From the IMG/VR virus record IMGVR_UViG_3300009093_001221, positions 1 through 21,768 of that record: a stretch of 21,768 nt of DNA, one strand, 5' to 3'. Shown in pieces: positions 6,343 to 14,114 of this stretch (the stretch's first letter is position 1; every line of letters starts with the position of its first letter). The DNA is from a virus. The position numbers were made by a program, and so were the translations under genes. The notes under the pieces were generated by a model. That model was not told where the DNA came from, ran no database searches, and worked only from the letters and a program-made list of their open reading frames with translations.

Positions 6343-7871
6343 CGCCGCCCCGCGGCGGTGGCATCGAAAACCGGCTGTCCAATTCGGCATGCGGTCGGCG
6401 CGCTGGAACCTGCGAACGTCACCTTGAAAAGGCGTCCGGAAATCAGCACGTCCGCCTTCGCATCGCCCGCCGCCATCGCCGGCGCGGTCACGACCTGCTC
6501 GCTGTCCTGCGGATGCCGCCGCGCAGACAGGCTCACCGTCACCGGCCCCTGCTGGTCTTTGAAGTCCGGCCAGATTTCCCGAACAAGCATGCAAGTATCG
6601 GGGTCAAGGTAGCTGTCGGCCGTCTCAATGAACCAGGCGAACGGCTGACCATCGGCCGAGTGGCCCTTCTCATGGTGGTAGACGCGGCCCTCGTAGGTCA
6701 CACCCAGCGGATAGAGCGAAGGTCCGGCGTCCACGAAGGCCGTACGCGCCATGATCCCGCGGTGCCAGGCCCCGGCGTCGCCGCCGGAAAGCGCCAGGCT
6801 CAGGTAGCGGCTGTTCTCATAGCCATCCCGGCTGTCGGGATAGTCGAACCGCACCTCCGAGAATTCGGCATTGGAGGAAGCGATGACCTTGTCACCCTGG
6901 CTCGCCGCCAATTGGTCGGCGAAATCCTGGCGTATGGGGCACGGGATGGCCTGAGGTTGGCCGCCTATGCCGTAGCTGTAGAACTGCCGATCGGGACTCG
7001 CCCAGAAGGCCGTCTGGCCGACCACCACCGCAGCGTTCGGCCCGATCAGGCCGCAGTTGCGGCCGACCCGATCGAACCGCCATGGCTGGTTCAGCGCGCC
7101 TACGAAACTCCCCAGGAACAGGGCGTCGCTCGTCCAGACCAGCATGTAGGGTCCGCACATCCTGCCGGCGACGATCCGCCCGCCGCCGGTCAGCACATAC
7201 TCCCGCGCCGTCGACCCGGGCGCCGTCGTGCTCCACTCGTCGTTCTTGCGGATCGAGGAATGGCGGATGCACAGCGGATTGAAGGTCCCGGAGAGCTCTT
7301 CGTTGCAGCCCAGCGCAAAGACCTGGTAGCCGCCGTTCAGGGGCGCCACCAGCATGTGGGTCACGTTGGCCGGCGCATTCGCCAGCGCCACGGCCTTCAC
7401 GGCCGTGTCGTTCGTCCAGCTGAAGATCGTCTGGTTCCGCGGACTGGCCAGCAGGTTCTGACCCCAGGCCCCGAACGACCAGGTCAGTGGGAAATAGTCC
7501 GTGGTCGAAGGCTGACCGAAGCCGCCGAAGCCATAGGCGCCGGTGCCATAGCCGGCGCTGCCCGCGCCGTCGATCGCCCCGGTCGTGAATCCCGACGTCG
7601 GCGTGAGGTCGACCAGCGTCCCACCCTGCCACAGCTGCAGTTTCAGATGCGTCCCGAACGCCACGTTCAGCACCGCGGCGTTGTCGCTCCAGGGGAAGGC
7701 TGTGCGGCACACGCCGGTCAACGGCGTGGCCGTCAGGCTTTCCCAACCCCCGATCACCTGGGCGCGGCCGAGCCGGAACCGCACGTTGGACCCGTCGGCC
7801 CAGCGACCGTTTCCGGAAAAGCTGGTGTCGTCGCCGTTGAGACCAGGCGGCAGATCGAGCGGAATTCGCAT
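6339..7871 (-). CDS. Tail nozzle / stabilisation protein (P22 gp10-like role)
   Basis: This is a 510-residue protein. Its N-terminus (MRIPLDLPPGLNGDDTSF, then GRWADGSNVRFRLGRAQVIG) is the hallmark of a podovirus tail protein family placed where P22 gp10 and T7 gp12 nozzle proteins occur. Repeated strands with aromatic turns (for example WTNDTAVKAVAL, MLVWTSDALFLGSF, AFWASPDRQFYSYG) suggest a beta-propeller body. I chose the ATG at 7869-7871 over an in-frame one four codons upstream because GGGAG sits five bases before it. The protein would extend the tail below the adaptor and close the DNA channel. It is the first minus-strand gene to the left of the inserted glycosyltransferase/methyltransferase pair. 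Confidence 0.8.
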   Translation of the reverse strand: MRIPLDLPPGLNGDDTSFSGNGRWADGSNVRFRLGRAQVIGGWESLTATPLTGVCRTAFPWSDNAAVLNVAFGTHLKLQLWQGGTLVDLTPTSGFTTGAIDGAGSAGYGTGAYGFGGFGQPSTTDYFPLTWSFGAWGQNLLASPRNQTIFSWTNDTAVKAVALANAPANVTHMLVAPLNGGYQVFALGCNEELSGTFNPLCIRHSSIRKNDEWSTTAPGSTAREYVLTGGGRIVAGRMCGPYMLVWTSDALFLGSFVGALNQPWRFDRVGRNCGLIGPNAAVVVGQTAFWASPDRQFYSYGIGGQPQAIPCPIRQDFADQLAASQGDKVIASSNAEFSEVRFDYPDSRDGYENSRYLSLALSGGDAGAWHRGIMARTAFVDAGPSLYPLGVTYEGRVYHHEKGHSADGQPFAWFIETADSYLDPDTCMLVREIWPDFKDQQGPVTVSLSARRHPQDSEQVVTAPAMAAGDAKADVLISGRLFKVTFAGSSAPTACRIGQPVFDATAAGRR

Positions 7872-7945
7872 GCCGTCTCCCATGAAGAAGTGGATGGACG
7901 CGGGCCACGTCGACGAAGGCGGGCAAGCTCGTTAAGGACAGCGGA

Positions 7946-9658
7946 ATGCCCGACCAGCCGACCGACGCCGTCATCCGCTTTGAGCCCGACGGCTACGATC
8001 TGAACCGCCCTTGGCTGCTTGGGCGCCAGTCCGCCGGCAACGGATTTCTGCGCGCCGCCGTGCAGGGGCGTGGCGAAGGTCCGGTTTACGGCTACACGCC
8101 TCTCAAGGCGTCGGCGCAGATGTTCGAGCGCATGGTCCGAGATTTCGACCCGGCGGCGGAGCCGATCTGGATCCACGGCGAACAGCCGGAGCGAATTGGC
8201 CAGACCCGCGGTGTCCTCTACATCGCCGATCCGACGCTGACGACGTTCGCCCGCGTGCGGTTGCGCGTAGGCCCGGCAAGCTACTCACTTTGCGGGGTCA
8301 CCCACACCCTGGCCTCCGCCAACATGCAGCAGGTGCTCACGGAGCTCCTCTCCGAGGCGGTGACGCCCTGGGACGCGCTCATCTGCACATCGACCGGCGC
8401 TTTGAAGAGCGTGCAACTGGTGTTGGAGGCGCAGGGGGATTTCCTGAAATGGCGCTTCGGCCCGCAGGTGCGCCTGCAGCCGCCGCAGCTCCCCATCATC
8501 CCCCTTGGCGTCCACTGCCGCGATTTCGACATCGGCGAGGATGAACCGCATGCCGCGCGGGCCAAACTCGGCATCGCGCCCGAAGAGGTCGCGGGCCTCT
8601 ACGTCGGACGCCTCGTCTACGCCGGCAAGGCCCATCCATTGCCGATGTTCCTCGGCCTGCAGGCCGCCGCCGAACGGACGAGGCAGAAACTGGTCTTGAT
8701 CCTTTGCGGCCGCGCGCCGACCGAGAATATCGAGGCGGCCTACCTTGCCGGCGCCGCGAAGTACGCGCCCGACGTCCGGCTCGTCCGGGTCGACAGCCGC
8801 GACGACGATGCGCGGCGCAGCGCCTGGGCGGCGGGCGACATTTTCATCTCGCTGGCCGACGGCATCCAGGAAACCTTCGGCCTGACGCCGCTCGAGGCGA
8901 TGGCCCGCGGCATGCCGGTCCTGGTTTCCGACTACAATGGCTACCGCGACACCGTGCGGGACGGGGTGGATGGGTTCCGCGTCGCCACCTGGGCCCCGGA
9001 GGCCGGTATGGCAGGCCAGACCTACGCCCTACGGCACGAACTCGCCGCCATCACCTATGATCGCTACTCGTGGGTCGTCGCCGCCGCGACATCCGTCGAG
9101 ATGGCGGAACTTGTCGATCGCCTGACCCTCTTGGTCGAGCAGCCGGACCTTCGCCGGACCATGGGCCTCGCCGGCCAGGCCAGGGCGCGAGAGTTGTTCG
9201 ACTGGGCCCATGTCTTTCGTCAGTACCAGGCTCTCTGGGCCGACCTGAACGCGCGCCGCGCCGCCGCAGCGGCGAACCCCGAAGACCTGGCATGGGCGCA
9301 GGCCGCGCCGCGTGCGGCCCCGTCCCGCCTCGACCCGTTCCACACCTTCGGCCACTACCCCACAACCCGGATCGGCCATGCCACCCAGGTCGCTCTCGCC
9401 GAGGGCGTGACCCTCGAGACCTATCGCGAACGGGCCCGCGACGACCTTTTTCCGGGCGTCGTGGTCCCTGAGGTCGTCGTCCTGCCGATGTGGTCCGAAC
9501 TCGAAAACGGCCCCAAGACGATCAAGGCCCTCGCCCGTGTCGCCCAACTCTCGCCCGATCTCGCGGTCGTGGTGGTGGGAACGCTGGCGAAGATGGGGCT
9601 GGTGGTGTTGCGGGCGGCGACGTGGTCCGGTGAAACCGGCGACAAGGCTGAACGTTGA
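7946..9658 (+). CDS. GT4-type glycosyltransferase with C-terminal extension
   Basis: This 570-residue, apparently cytoplasmic protein has a GT-B layout. The N-terminal half contains a GVTHTLASANM segment. The donor-binding half contains YVGRLVYAGK (about residues 219-228) and the E-x7-E motif in ETFGLTPLE (E309 and E317), followed by AMARGMPVLVSDYNGYRD. These are hallmarks of retaining GT4 enzymes using nucleotide sugars. About 110 residues follow the usual GT4 end (from roughly 455) and resemble no domain I know. The ATG at 7946 has an AAGGA site seven bases upstream. The start lies 74 bases from the divergently read nozzle gene. With the methyltransferase gene downstream it may alter the host surface polysaccharide or a virion component; the acceptor is unknown. 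Confidence 0.85.
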   Translation: MPDQPTDAVIRFEPDGYDLNRPWLLGRQSAGNGFLRAAVQGRGEGPVYGYTPLKASAQMFERMVRDFDPAAEPIWIHGEQPERIGQTRGVLYIADPTLTTFARVRLRVGPASYSLCGVTHTLASANMQQVLTELLSEAVTPWDALICTSTGALKSVQLVLEAQGDFLKWRFGPQVRLQPPQLPIIPLGVHCRDFDIGEDEPHAARAKLGIAPEEVAGLYVGRLVYAGKAHPLPMFLGLQAAAERTRQKLVLILCGRAPTENIEAAYLAGAAKYAPDVRLVRVDSRDDDARRSAWAAGDIFISLADGIQETFGLTPLEAMARGMPVLVSDYNGYRDTVRDGVDGFRVATWAPEAGMAGQTYALRHELAAITYDRYSWVVAAATSVEMAELVDRLTLLVEQPDLRRTMGLAGQARARELFDWAHVFRQYQALWADLNARRAAAAANPEDLAWAQAAPRAAPSRLDPFHTFGHYPTTRIGHATQVALAEGVTLETYRERARDDLFPGVVVPEVVVLPMWSELENGPKTIKALARVAQLSPDLAVVVVGTLAKMGLVVLRAATWSGETGDKAER

Positions 9659-9766
9659 AATTACACCTCCGGAGACGAGTGCGGCGAACGCGGTATCGAA
9701 GCGGTTGGAGGCCACGGCAGGTCTAGCGGGATGCGACCGGTTAGCTTCCCGTGGTAGTGTCGCAAA

Positions 9767-10432
9767 ATGAGTGCAGATGCGGTCGCGGACGCGCGGGGGA
9801 TTTACGAGCGATTTCAGGACGAGCAGTTGGCCGCCTCACCGTTGTCCTCGATTGCCGATTGGGTGGCGAGTGGGAGGCCGCCTAGCGCCCTCGAACTGCG
9901 AAACGCCGGATTTACATCGGAGGGGCCAGCAGAACTGAAATTCGTCCGCTTGGGATTTGCGCGGCAGTGGGGTTTCGCGATCCCCTGCGCTGAGATGGTC
10001 GAGGCACTTCGCCCCCTGTCCCCGTTGGTCGAATTGGGCGCCGGAACTGGCTATTTGGCGGCGATGTTACAGAATGCCGGACTAGACATCGTCGCCACAG
10101 ACGCACAGGTCGTCGGCCCCATTGGCTATGGCTTTCAGCTCGGCCGTTACCGTCCTCTAGTTCTATCTGACGCTACGGCGGCCGTCCGAGGCTATCCAAC
10201 TCGATCGGTATTCTGTTCCTGGCCTACCCAGGGCGATCCCTGGGCACTCGATGCTGTCCAAGAGATCGAACCAGGACGCCGTCTCGCGTTAATTGGAGAT
10301 GGACCCGAGGGCGTAACGGGCACGCCAGATCTCTATGAATTTCTCAAGATAGCTTTCGAGGTGTTGGCCGAAGTGGATATCCCGCAGTTCCCCAAATGTC
10401 GGGACAAGCTGACGATCCTCCGTAGGCGCTAG
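9767..10432 (+). CDS. Class I SAM-dependent methyltransferase
   Basis: This 221-residue protein has motif I ELGAGTG (residues 89-95) in a Rossmann-type strand-turn-helix, and an acidic motif II position (IVATDA, about 109-114). The later FCSWPTQGD and IGDGPEGVTGTP segments are typical of a small SAM-methyltransferase family of unknown substrate. The base composition is visibly less GC-rich than in neighbouring genes, with codons such as TTA, ATT and GAA, which suggests separate acquisition. The ATG at 9767 lacks a clear ribosome site. The 108-base gap after the glycosyltransferase shows no convincing promoter. The stop shares the bases CTAG (10429-10432) with the stop of the opposing adhesin gene. 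A joint role with the glycosyltransferase, such as O-methylation of a surface sugar, is inference. Confidence 0.8.
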   Translation: MSADAVADARGIYERFQDEQLAASPLSSIADWVASGRPPSALELRNAGFTSEGPAELKFVRLGFARQWGFAIPCAEMVEALRPLSPLVELGAGTGYLAAMLQNAGLDIVATDAQVVGPIGYGFQLGRYRPLVLSDATAAVRGYPTRSVFCSWPTQGDPWALDAVQEIEPGRRLALIGDGPEGVTGTPDLYEFLKIAFEVLAEVDIPQFPKCRDKLTILRRR

Positions 10433-11055
10433 GCACGCATATACACCGCGATCGCGAGCCCGGGACCAGGAAGCGTACCGCCCTGCCCATTCCCGGCCCC
10501 ATGACCGACACTGTTTGTCCCTGCCATTTGCCCGTGCCCGCCCCGGTACGGGAGCATAGCGGGCGCTCCTGCTCCACCATCGGCTGCAGCGCTATGAAGG
10601 CCGCCCGGGCCACCTCCCGTTCCAGCGCCGGTAGCGCCATTGGAACTGGTTGAACCCGCGGTTCCGGGGCTCCCGTTGAGGTTGACATCCCCGCCCGTTG
10701 CGATTCCGCCCGTTACGACAGATGCCCTGCCTGCGGAGGCAATCGAGCCATCCGGAAAGGTCGCCGTGGTGTCCACGTAGTTCAAAGCGAACTCACCGAC
10801 TACAAGCGTGACAGTTTGTGCCAAGGTCAGAAATTTTGTGACCTCTACGTAAGCACCGGATGCCCCACCAGCTGTAACGACCGAACCATCACCGCCCGCG
10901 CCCCAGAGCACGAATTTCCAATACCCGGCCTTCGGCGGCTTGAAGACGTAGGATGCCCCCCAGGGAAAGACGAACGGCTCCTGAAGCCGCTTGTTTGACT
11001 TCCCCGGCCGCATCGATTGACTGACGAACCCCTTGAGGGATTGCCCCGCCGGCAT
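10429..11055 (-). CDS. Glycine-rich adhesin-like tail protein
   Basis: This is a 208-residue protein. An N-terminal part (about 1-55) leads into YWKFVLWGAGGDG and GGASGAYVEV strands, then a long Gly/Ala/Ser/Asn-rich region (about 110-200). The layout matches glycine-rich domains at the tips of phage fibres, where polyglycine-II sandwiches present loops to the receptor. Receptor recognition is inferred from that resemblance. I chose the ATG at 11053-11055 because it overlaps the upstream stop as TGATG; a longer reading to 11298 would run through the neighbouring gene. Composition is less GC-rich than in the structural genes, consistent with exchange of receptor-binding modules. Its 3' end meets the methyltransferase gene at a shared CTAG. 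Confidence 0.75.
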   Translation of the reverse strand: MPAGQSLKGFVSQSMRPGKSNKRLQEPFVFPWGASYVFKPPKAGYWKFVLWGAGGDGSVVTAGGASGAYVEVTKFLTLAQTVTLVVGEFALNYVDTTATFPDGSIASAGRASVVTGGIATGGDVNLNGSPGTAGSTSSNGATGAGTGGGPGGLHSAAADGGAGAPAMLPYRGGHGQMAGTNSVGHGAGNGQGGTLPGPGLAIAVYMRA

Positions 11056-11465
11056 CAGTAGTCCGCCCATTCTGCAATGAAGTTGAAGCTCTTGGAAATA
11101 CCGGTCGCCACGTAGATGCGCTCGCTCGCCTGGAGGATCATCGGGTTGTCGTCGCTGAACCCGAAATCCACTGTGAGCGAGCCGTCCGTGCCGCTGACGG
11201 TGTCTGAGCCGCAGGTCTGCGCCGCAGCCAGGAACTTCGTCGTCCCCGCATCGATGGACCGGTAGATCTGCAACGCGCTGGCCGTCACCGTCTCGCAAGG
11301 GACGGCCACGATCCGCGTCAGCCGGCCTCCGCTCGATCCCGCGGTGAGCAGTAGCGTTGCGGTCGGCGGGCTAGCCGGCGTGAAGTTGGTGTTGGCGGTG
11401 GACACATTGACCATCGCCGACTTCGGCGTTTGCGGGGTGATGATGGAATTGGCTGTCCCGGGCAT
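11055..11465 (-). CDS. Beta-rich tail-associated protein
   Basis: This 136-residue protein is Thr/Ser/Ala-rich with alternating beta-type segments and two cysteines (about residues 57 and 85). It begins MPGTANSIITPQTPKSAMVN and has no membrane or enzymatic motif. It lies between the fibre gene and the glycine-rich adhesin, is coupled to the latter by TGATG, and has an AGGAG site six bases before its ATG. A fibre-linker or baseplate-like role is plausible from position only. I do not recognise the family. Confidence 0.65.
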   Translation of the reverse strand: MPGTANSIITPQTPKSAMVNVSTANTNFTPASPPTATLLLTAGSSGGRLTRIVAVPCETVTASALQIYRSIDAGTTKFLAAAQTCGSDTVSGTDGSLTVDFGFSDDNPMILQASERIYVATGISKSFNFIAEWADY

Positions 11466-11474
11466 GGAGGGCTC

Positions 11475-12113
11475 CTAGAGGGCGACCGCGAGGGCGACCT
11501 GCACCCCCAGGATCTTGCTGCTGAAGTCGGAGAGGTCGGCGGTGGCGATCGGTTTCCAGAGCGCCGTCGCACCGTTGGTGAACAACGCCTGCCCGGCCGC
11601 TCCCGCCTGGGCCGGCAGGATCCCGGCGTTGGCGGTGAAGGCCAGGTTGTCGGCATAGGCCTTGGTGGCGGCGTCCTGCGGCCCGCTCGGATCGGCGACC
11701 GAGGTGAGCCGCTGGGCTGCGAAATCCGTGGCGACCACCCGCCTGACATTGGTTCCGTCGCAGATCGCGGTCACGGCCTCGCCGGGCTGGATCACCGCCG
11801 TCGCGCCGGCGCCCGTGGTGATCGTGACCGCGCCCGAACAGGCGTTCCACACGTGATAGCTCTTGCTGACGCTGGGGATGCTCACCGTGAACGGGCCGGC
11901 GCCGGTGAACTTCACCATCGCCGCGCGGGCTTCGTCGTCGCCGGCGTTGGCGGTGGTGAGCGCATAGTCGCCGGTCAGGGCCTTGGTCAGCCAGCCCGCC
12001 ACCGCGTAGTCGGCGTGAGCCAGCACCGTGTTCAGCTTGTCGCCCCAGAGATTGATGTTCTCGCCGGTGAACTGCAGCTCGAAGCGCAGGGAGGCGGAAA
12101 ATGACGACGGCAT
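11475..12113 (-). CDS. Tail fibre protein
   Basis: This is a 212-residue protein. The N-terminus (SLRFELQFTGENINLWGDKL, then LNTVLAHADYAVAGW) matches a fibre family common in alphaproteobacterial phages. The VADPSGPQDAATKAYAD segment (about 138-154) is the typical tail-fibre repeat hinge. A middle section (about 70-130) forms a beta-rich domain, and the C-terminal part is short for a fibre. Receptor binding may therefore be completed by the two downstream proteins, which would act as fibre extension and tip. The ATG at 12111-12113 overlaps the upstream stop as TGATG. Confidence 0.75.
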   Translation of the reverse strand: MPSSFSASLRFELQFTGENINLWGDKLNTVLAHADYAVAGWLTKALTGDYALTTANAGDDEARAAMVKFTGAGPFTVSIPSVSKSYHVWNACSGAVTITTGAGATAVIQPGEAVTAICDGTNVRRVVATDFAAQRLTSVADPSGPQDAATKAYADNLAFTANAGILPAQAGAAGQALFTNGATALWKPIATADLSDFSSKILGVQVALAVAL

Positions 12114-12358
12114 CAGACGACCACCGCGCCGGTGTCTTCACGGACCCAGTGGACCCCGTCGGAATGGGCCAGGACGTTGAGGTCGCTGATCAGCGCCACG
12201 CACTGCGGATAGCTCGCCGCCGGCGGCAGCTTGGCCTGCGCCACGGCGAAAACTGGTGCGGGCGCCCCGGGGGTCTGCAGCGCGCGGATTGCGTCGTGGA
12301 TCGATGTCAGCACCGCGTGGAAGGCGGCCGGGATCCCCGGCCCAATGGGCGTCAGCAT
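12113..12358 (-). CDS. Small conserved phage protein
   Basis: This 81-residue protein starts MLTPIGPGIPAAFHAVLTSI and contains LPPAASYPQCVALISDLNVL and HSDGVHWVREDTGA. The pattern is familiar from tailed-phage gene sets next to fibre genes, but no function is known to me. The ATG at 12356-12358 lies two bases after the adaptor stop, with GGGGAG about nine bases upstream inside the adaptor gene. It ends in a TGATG overlap with the fibre gene. It may be a fibre-attachment or trimerisation helper, which is inference from position. Confidence 0.7.
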   Translation of the reverse strand: MLTPIGPGIPAAFHAVLTSIHDAIRALQTPGAPAPVFAVAQAKLPPAASYPQCVALISDLNVLAHSDGVHWVREDTGAVVV

Positions 12359-12360
12359 GG

Positions 12361-13002
12361 TCAAACTCCCCTGGTGATGTCGAAGTCCGCCCGGCCCCGG
12401 CGCGGAATCTCGGTGGCCAGCGTGCGCGGCGACCGGGCGCGGGCGTCCTTGGTGTTGATCTCGGCGATCGCCCGGTCCAGCCGCGCCTCGTAGGCCGCCG
12501 CCAGGGCGTCGTCGCGCAGGAATGGGCCGGCTTCGGCGAGCGTCGCGAACAGATAGGCGTCGGGATAGTCCGCCAGGAGCCCGTTGGTCGGCTGGCCGGG
12601 TGACAGCGCGAACCGCGCCAACATCCGCAGCACCAGGCCATAGGTCTGGTCGCAGGGCCGGTCGAAGGCCAGGTTGCTCCCGTCGATCGACCAGCTGCGC
12701 GGCTGCCCCTGCAGGCTCGAGGCGCCCAGCAGGCTGGGCTCGATGAACCGCAACGCCTGGCGCTCGCCGGATATCGCGATCCACAGCGCCAGCGGCTCGG
12801 CGAAACCGGCCGGGAGCGGCAGCGTGCGCGCGCCGGCGGTCGCCGTCAGCGTGACCTCGACTTCCGCGAGTCGCGCCCGCAACACCCGGTTCAGCCGGGC
12901 TTCCGCCAGGGTGATGAATTCCGGGATGCGCTGGATCAGATCCCCGCGCACCAGCCAGTTGGCCGCGGCCGCCTGCAGCTCGGCATAGGTCGTGATGGAC
13001 AT
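12361..13002 (-). CDS. Head-tail adaptor (P22 gp4 / T7 gp11-like)
   Basis: This is a 213-residue protein. The N-terminal helix (MSITTYAELQAAAANWL) and the IPEFITLAEARLNRVLRARL segment are characteristic of podovirus adaptor proteins, which form a ring under the portal. A beta-containing middle and an Ala/Arg-rich helical C-terminus (about 140-200) follow. The gene lies between head and tail genes, as P22 gene 4 does. The product would seal the portal after packaging and provide the platform for the nozzle. P22 gp4 also has muralytic activity, but nothing here shows that. Confidence 0.82.
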   Translation of the reverse strand: MSITTYAELQAAAANWLVRGDLIQRIPEFITLAEARLNRVLRARLAEVEVTLTATAGARTLPLPAGFAEPLALWIAISGERQALRFIEPSLLGASSLQGQPRSWSIDGSNLAFDRPCDQTYGLVLRMLARFALSPGQPTNGLLADYPDAYLFATLAEAGPFLRDDALAAAYEARLDRAIAEINTKDARARSPRTLATEIPRRGRADFDITRGV

Positions 13003-13090
13003 GGTGATCCTGTTCGTCGGATTGCATGGACGTGCGTCGGCGCGCGCTCGACGCGCGTCACGGCGACTGACAAGGTTCGGCTTCTTGTGA

Positions 13091-13588
13091 CTACGCGCCA
13101 GGCTGGGTCGCTGGCCCAGGTCTATCGGCCGGCGGATAGGCTTCGGCTGTGCCGTCCGCTCTCAGACGGATGAGGCTCGACCTGATCTGGAGCGCCGCCT
13201 GGCCGGACACTACAATTCGCGTGGTCTCGCCATTGGTCACATACTGGTCTTGCCCGGACGCGATGCAGACGCCGTGGGCGTCGAGAATCTTGACCGCGGC
13301 ATCATTGTCCCCAGTCTTCCAGTTGACCCACAGGTCGTCGCACGCGTCGTTGCAGGTGACGGTGTTGGCGGCGCCCAACACTACGACGACCTGCCGACCT
13401 CCGGCGCGCGTCACATCACCCCCGGCGACGACCACCTGGAGATCGTAGGCCGGATCGCGCGCAGGGGCCGGGAGGGCGACCGTGGCAAGCCATACCATCG
13501 CGAACATTGCACTTCCGGTGATCGCCCCCCAAGAGAAGGCGGTCAGCCGAATTCGGCGCGCCGGCGACGCCTCCGATTGCCCGATCAT
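13091..13588 (-). CDS. Membrane-anchored accessory protein with CxxxCDD domain (paralogue 2)
   Basis: This is a 165-residue protein of unknown function. A polar N-terminus is followed by one membrane segment (about 19-40) and then a domain facing the periplasm or outside. That domain carries GGDVTRAGG, the TCNDACDDLW motif (C79, C83, D84, D85) and VKILDAHGVC, with a third Cys at 108, and it ends in a Pro-rich tail. The upstream protein has the same order of motifs, so the two are paralogues. I chose the ATG at 13586-13588 because it overlaps the upstream stop by four bases (ATGA); an in-frame start at 13651 would run through the neighbour. Neither protein resembles a structural component, so cargo acting on the envelope is the likely role. 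Confidence 0.7.
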   Translation of the reverse strand: MIGQSEASPARRIRLTAFSWGAITGSAMFAMVWLATVALPAPARDPAYDLQVVVAGGDVTRAGGRQVVVVLGAANTVTCNDACDDLWVNWKTGDNDAAVKILDAHGVCIASGQDQYVTNGETTRIVVSGQAALQIRSSLIRLRADGTAEAYPPADRPGPATQPGA

Positions 13589-13986
13589 GATTGCGGCCTC
13601 GGTGGGGCGGGGCTCGTCCTGAGACCAAGCCACCAGGCGTGCCGCGCCCACGGCGCACGCCGTAGCCCGTTCCAGCGTTCGACAAGAAGCCGGCTGTCAG
13701 CATCGAGCACGCGGACCCCCAACAGATCGCCGGATACCCACGGGATGTCGTCGCAGGTCCCACGGCAGTGCTGTCGGATCAGCAGGTGAGAGGAGGCAAG
13801 CACGATATCCTCTGCCCCCACCCGGCTGAGGTCGGCGCCGCGCCCCGTCAACATGGCTCGCTCGAGACGCCCGCCATGGTCGCGATGGAGAAAGGCTTCA
13901 TACCCTATCCCCCCTACGAGAAGGATGGCGGTGAACCCCGAAACGCCCACGGCCATTCCGGCTAGGAAGCGCAGCATCCTGCCCAT
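13585..13986 (-). CDS. Membrane-anchored accessory protein with CxxxCDD domain (paralogue 1)
   Basis: This is a 133-residue protein of unknown function. Residues 5-28 form a membrane segment (FLAGMAVGVSGFTAILLVGG). The exported part contains GADLSRVGAED, the HCRGTCDDI motif (C74, C78, D79, D80) and VRVLDADSRL, aligning with the next gene. The paired cysteines could form a disulphide or bind metal. It ends in an Arg/Trp/Pro-rich tail. The ATG at 13984-13986 has a GAGG site about six bases upstream; Met4 is an alternative start. A GAAC-N7-GAAC box lies 46-60 bases upstream. The pair interrupts the head operon between the candidate decoration gene and the adaptor gene. Superinfection exclusion or host-envelope modification are possibilities, not shown. 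Confidence 0.7.
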   Translation of the reverse strand: MGRMLRFLAGMAVGVSGFTAILLVGGIGYEAFLHRDHGGRLERAMLTGRGADLSRVGAEDIVLASSHLLIRQHCRGTCDDIPWVSGDLLGVRVLDADSRLLVERWNGLRRAPWARHAWWLGLRTSPAPPRPQS

Positions 13987-14031
13987 TCTTGCCTCTCGTT
14001 CGAGACCACGTCCAAAGCTCTATCATGACCG

Positions 14032-14046
14032 GAACGAAGTGGGAAC
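14032..14046. promoter_or_regulatory. SOS-box-like direct repeat upstream of the paralogous membrane pair
   Basis: GAAC-GAAGTGG-GAAC is a perfect match to GAAC-N7-GAAC, the reverse complement of the alphaproteobacterial LexA site GTTC-N7-GTTC. It lies in the 128-base gap between the decoration-like gene and the paired membrane-protein genes, 46 bases before the start of the first. A rightward promoter-like sequence (TTCGAG, 16 bases, TATCAT at 14021-14026) precedes it. The leftward -10/-35 elements are unclear. Confidence 0.6.
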
Positions 14047-14114
14047 GAAAATGCCGTGCGACAGGGCGACGCCACATGTGCGGTGGGCGGAGTTGATAGC
14101 TGTCGGCCGCAAGC

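Noticed and set aside
6027-8003. Plus-strand 658-codon open frame
   Set aside because: It is Arg/Pro-rich with no family pattern and lies antisense to the clearly coding nozzle and GNAT-like genes. High GC content creates such long shadows.
10539-10700. Gly-rich coding repeats as a CRISPR-like or tandem DNA repeat
   Set aside because: The repetition is at amino-acid level (glycine codons) with no regular DNA unit or spacers.
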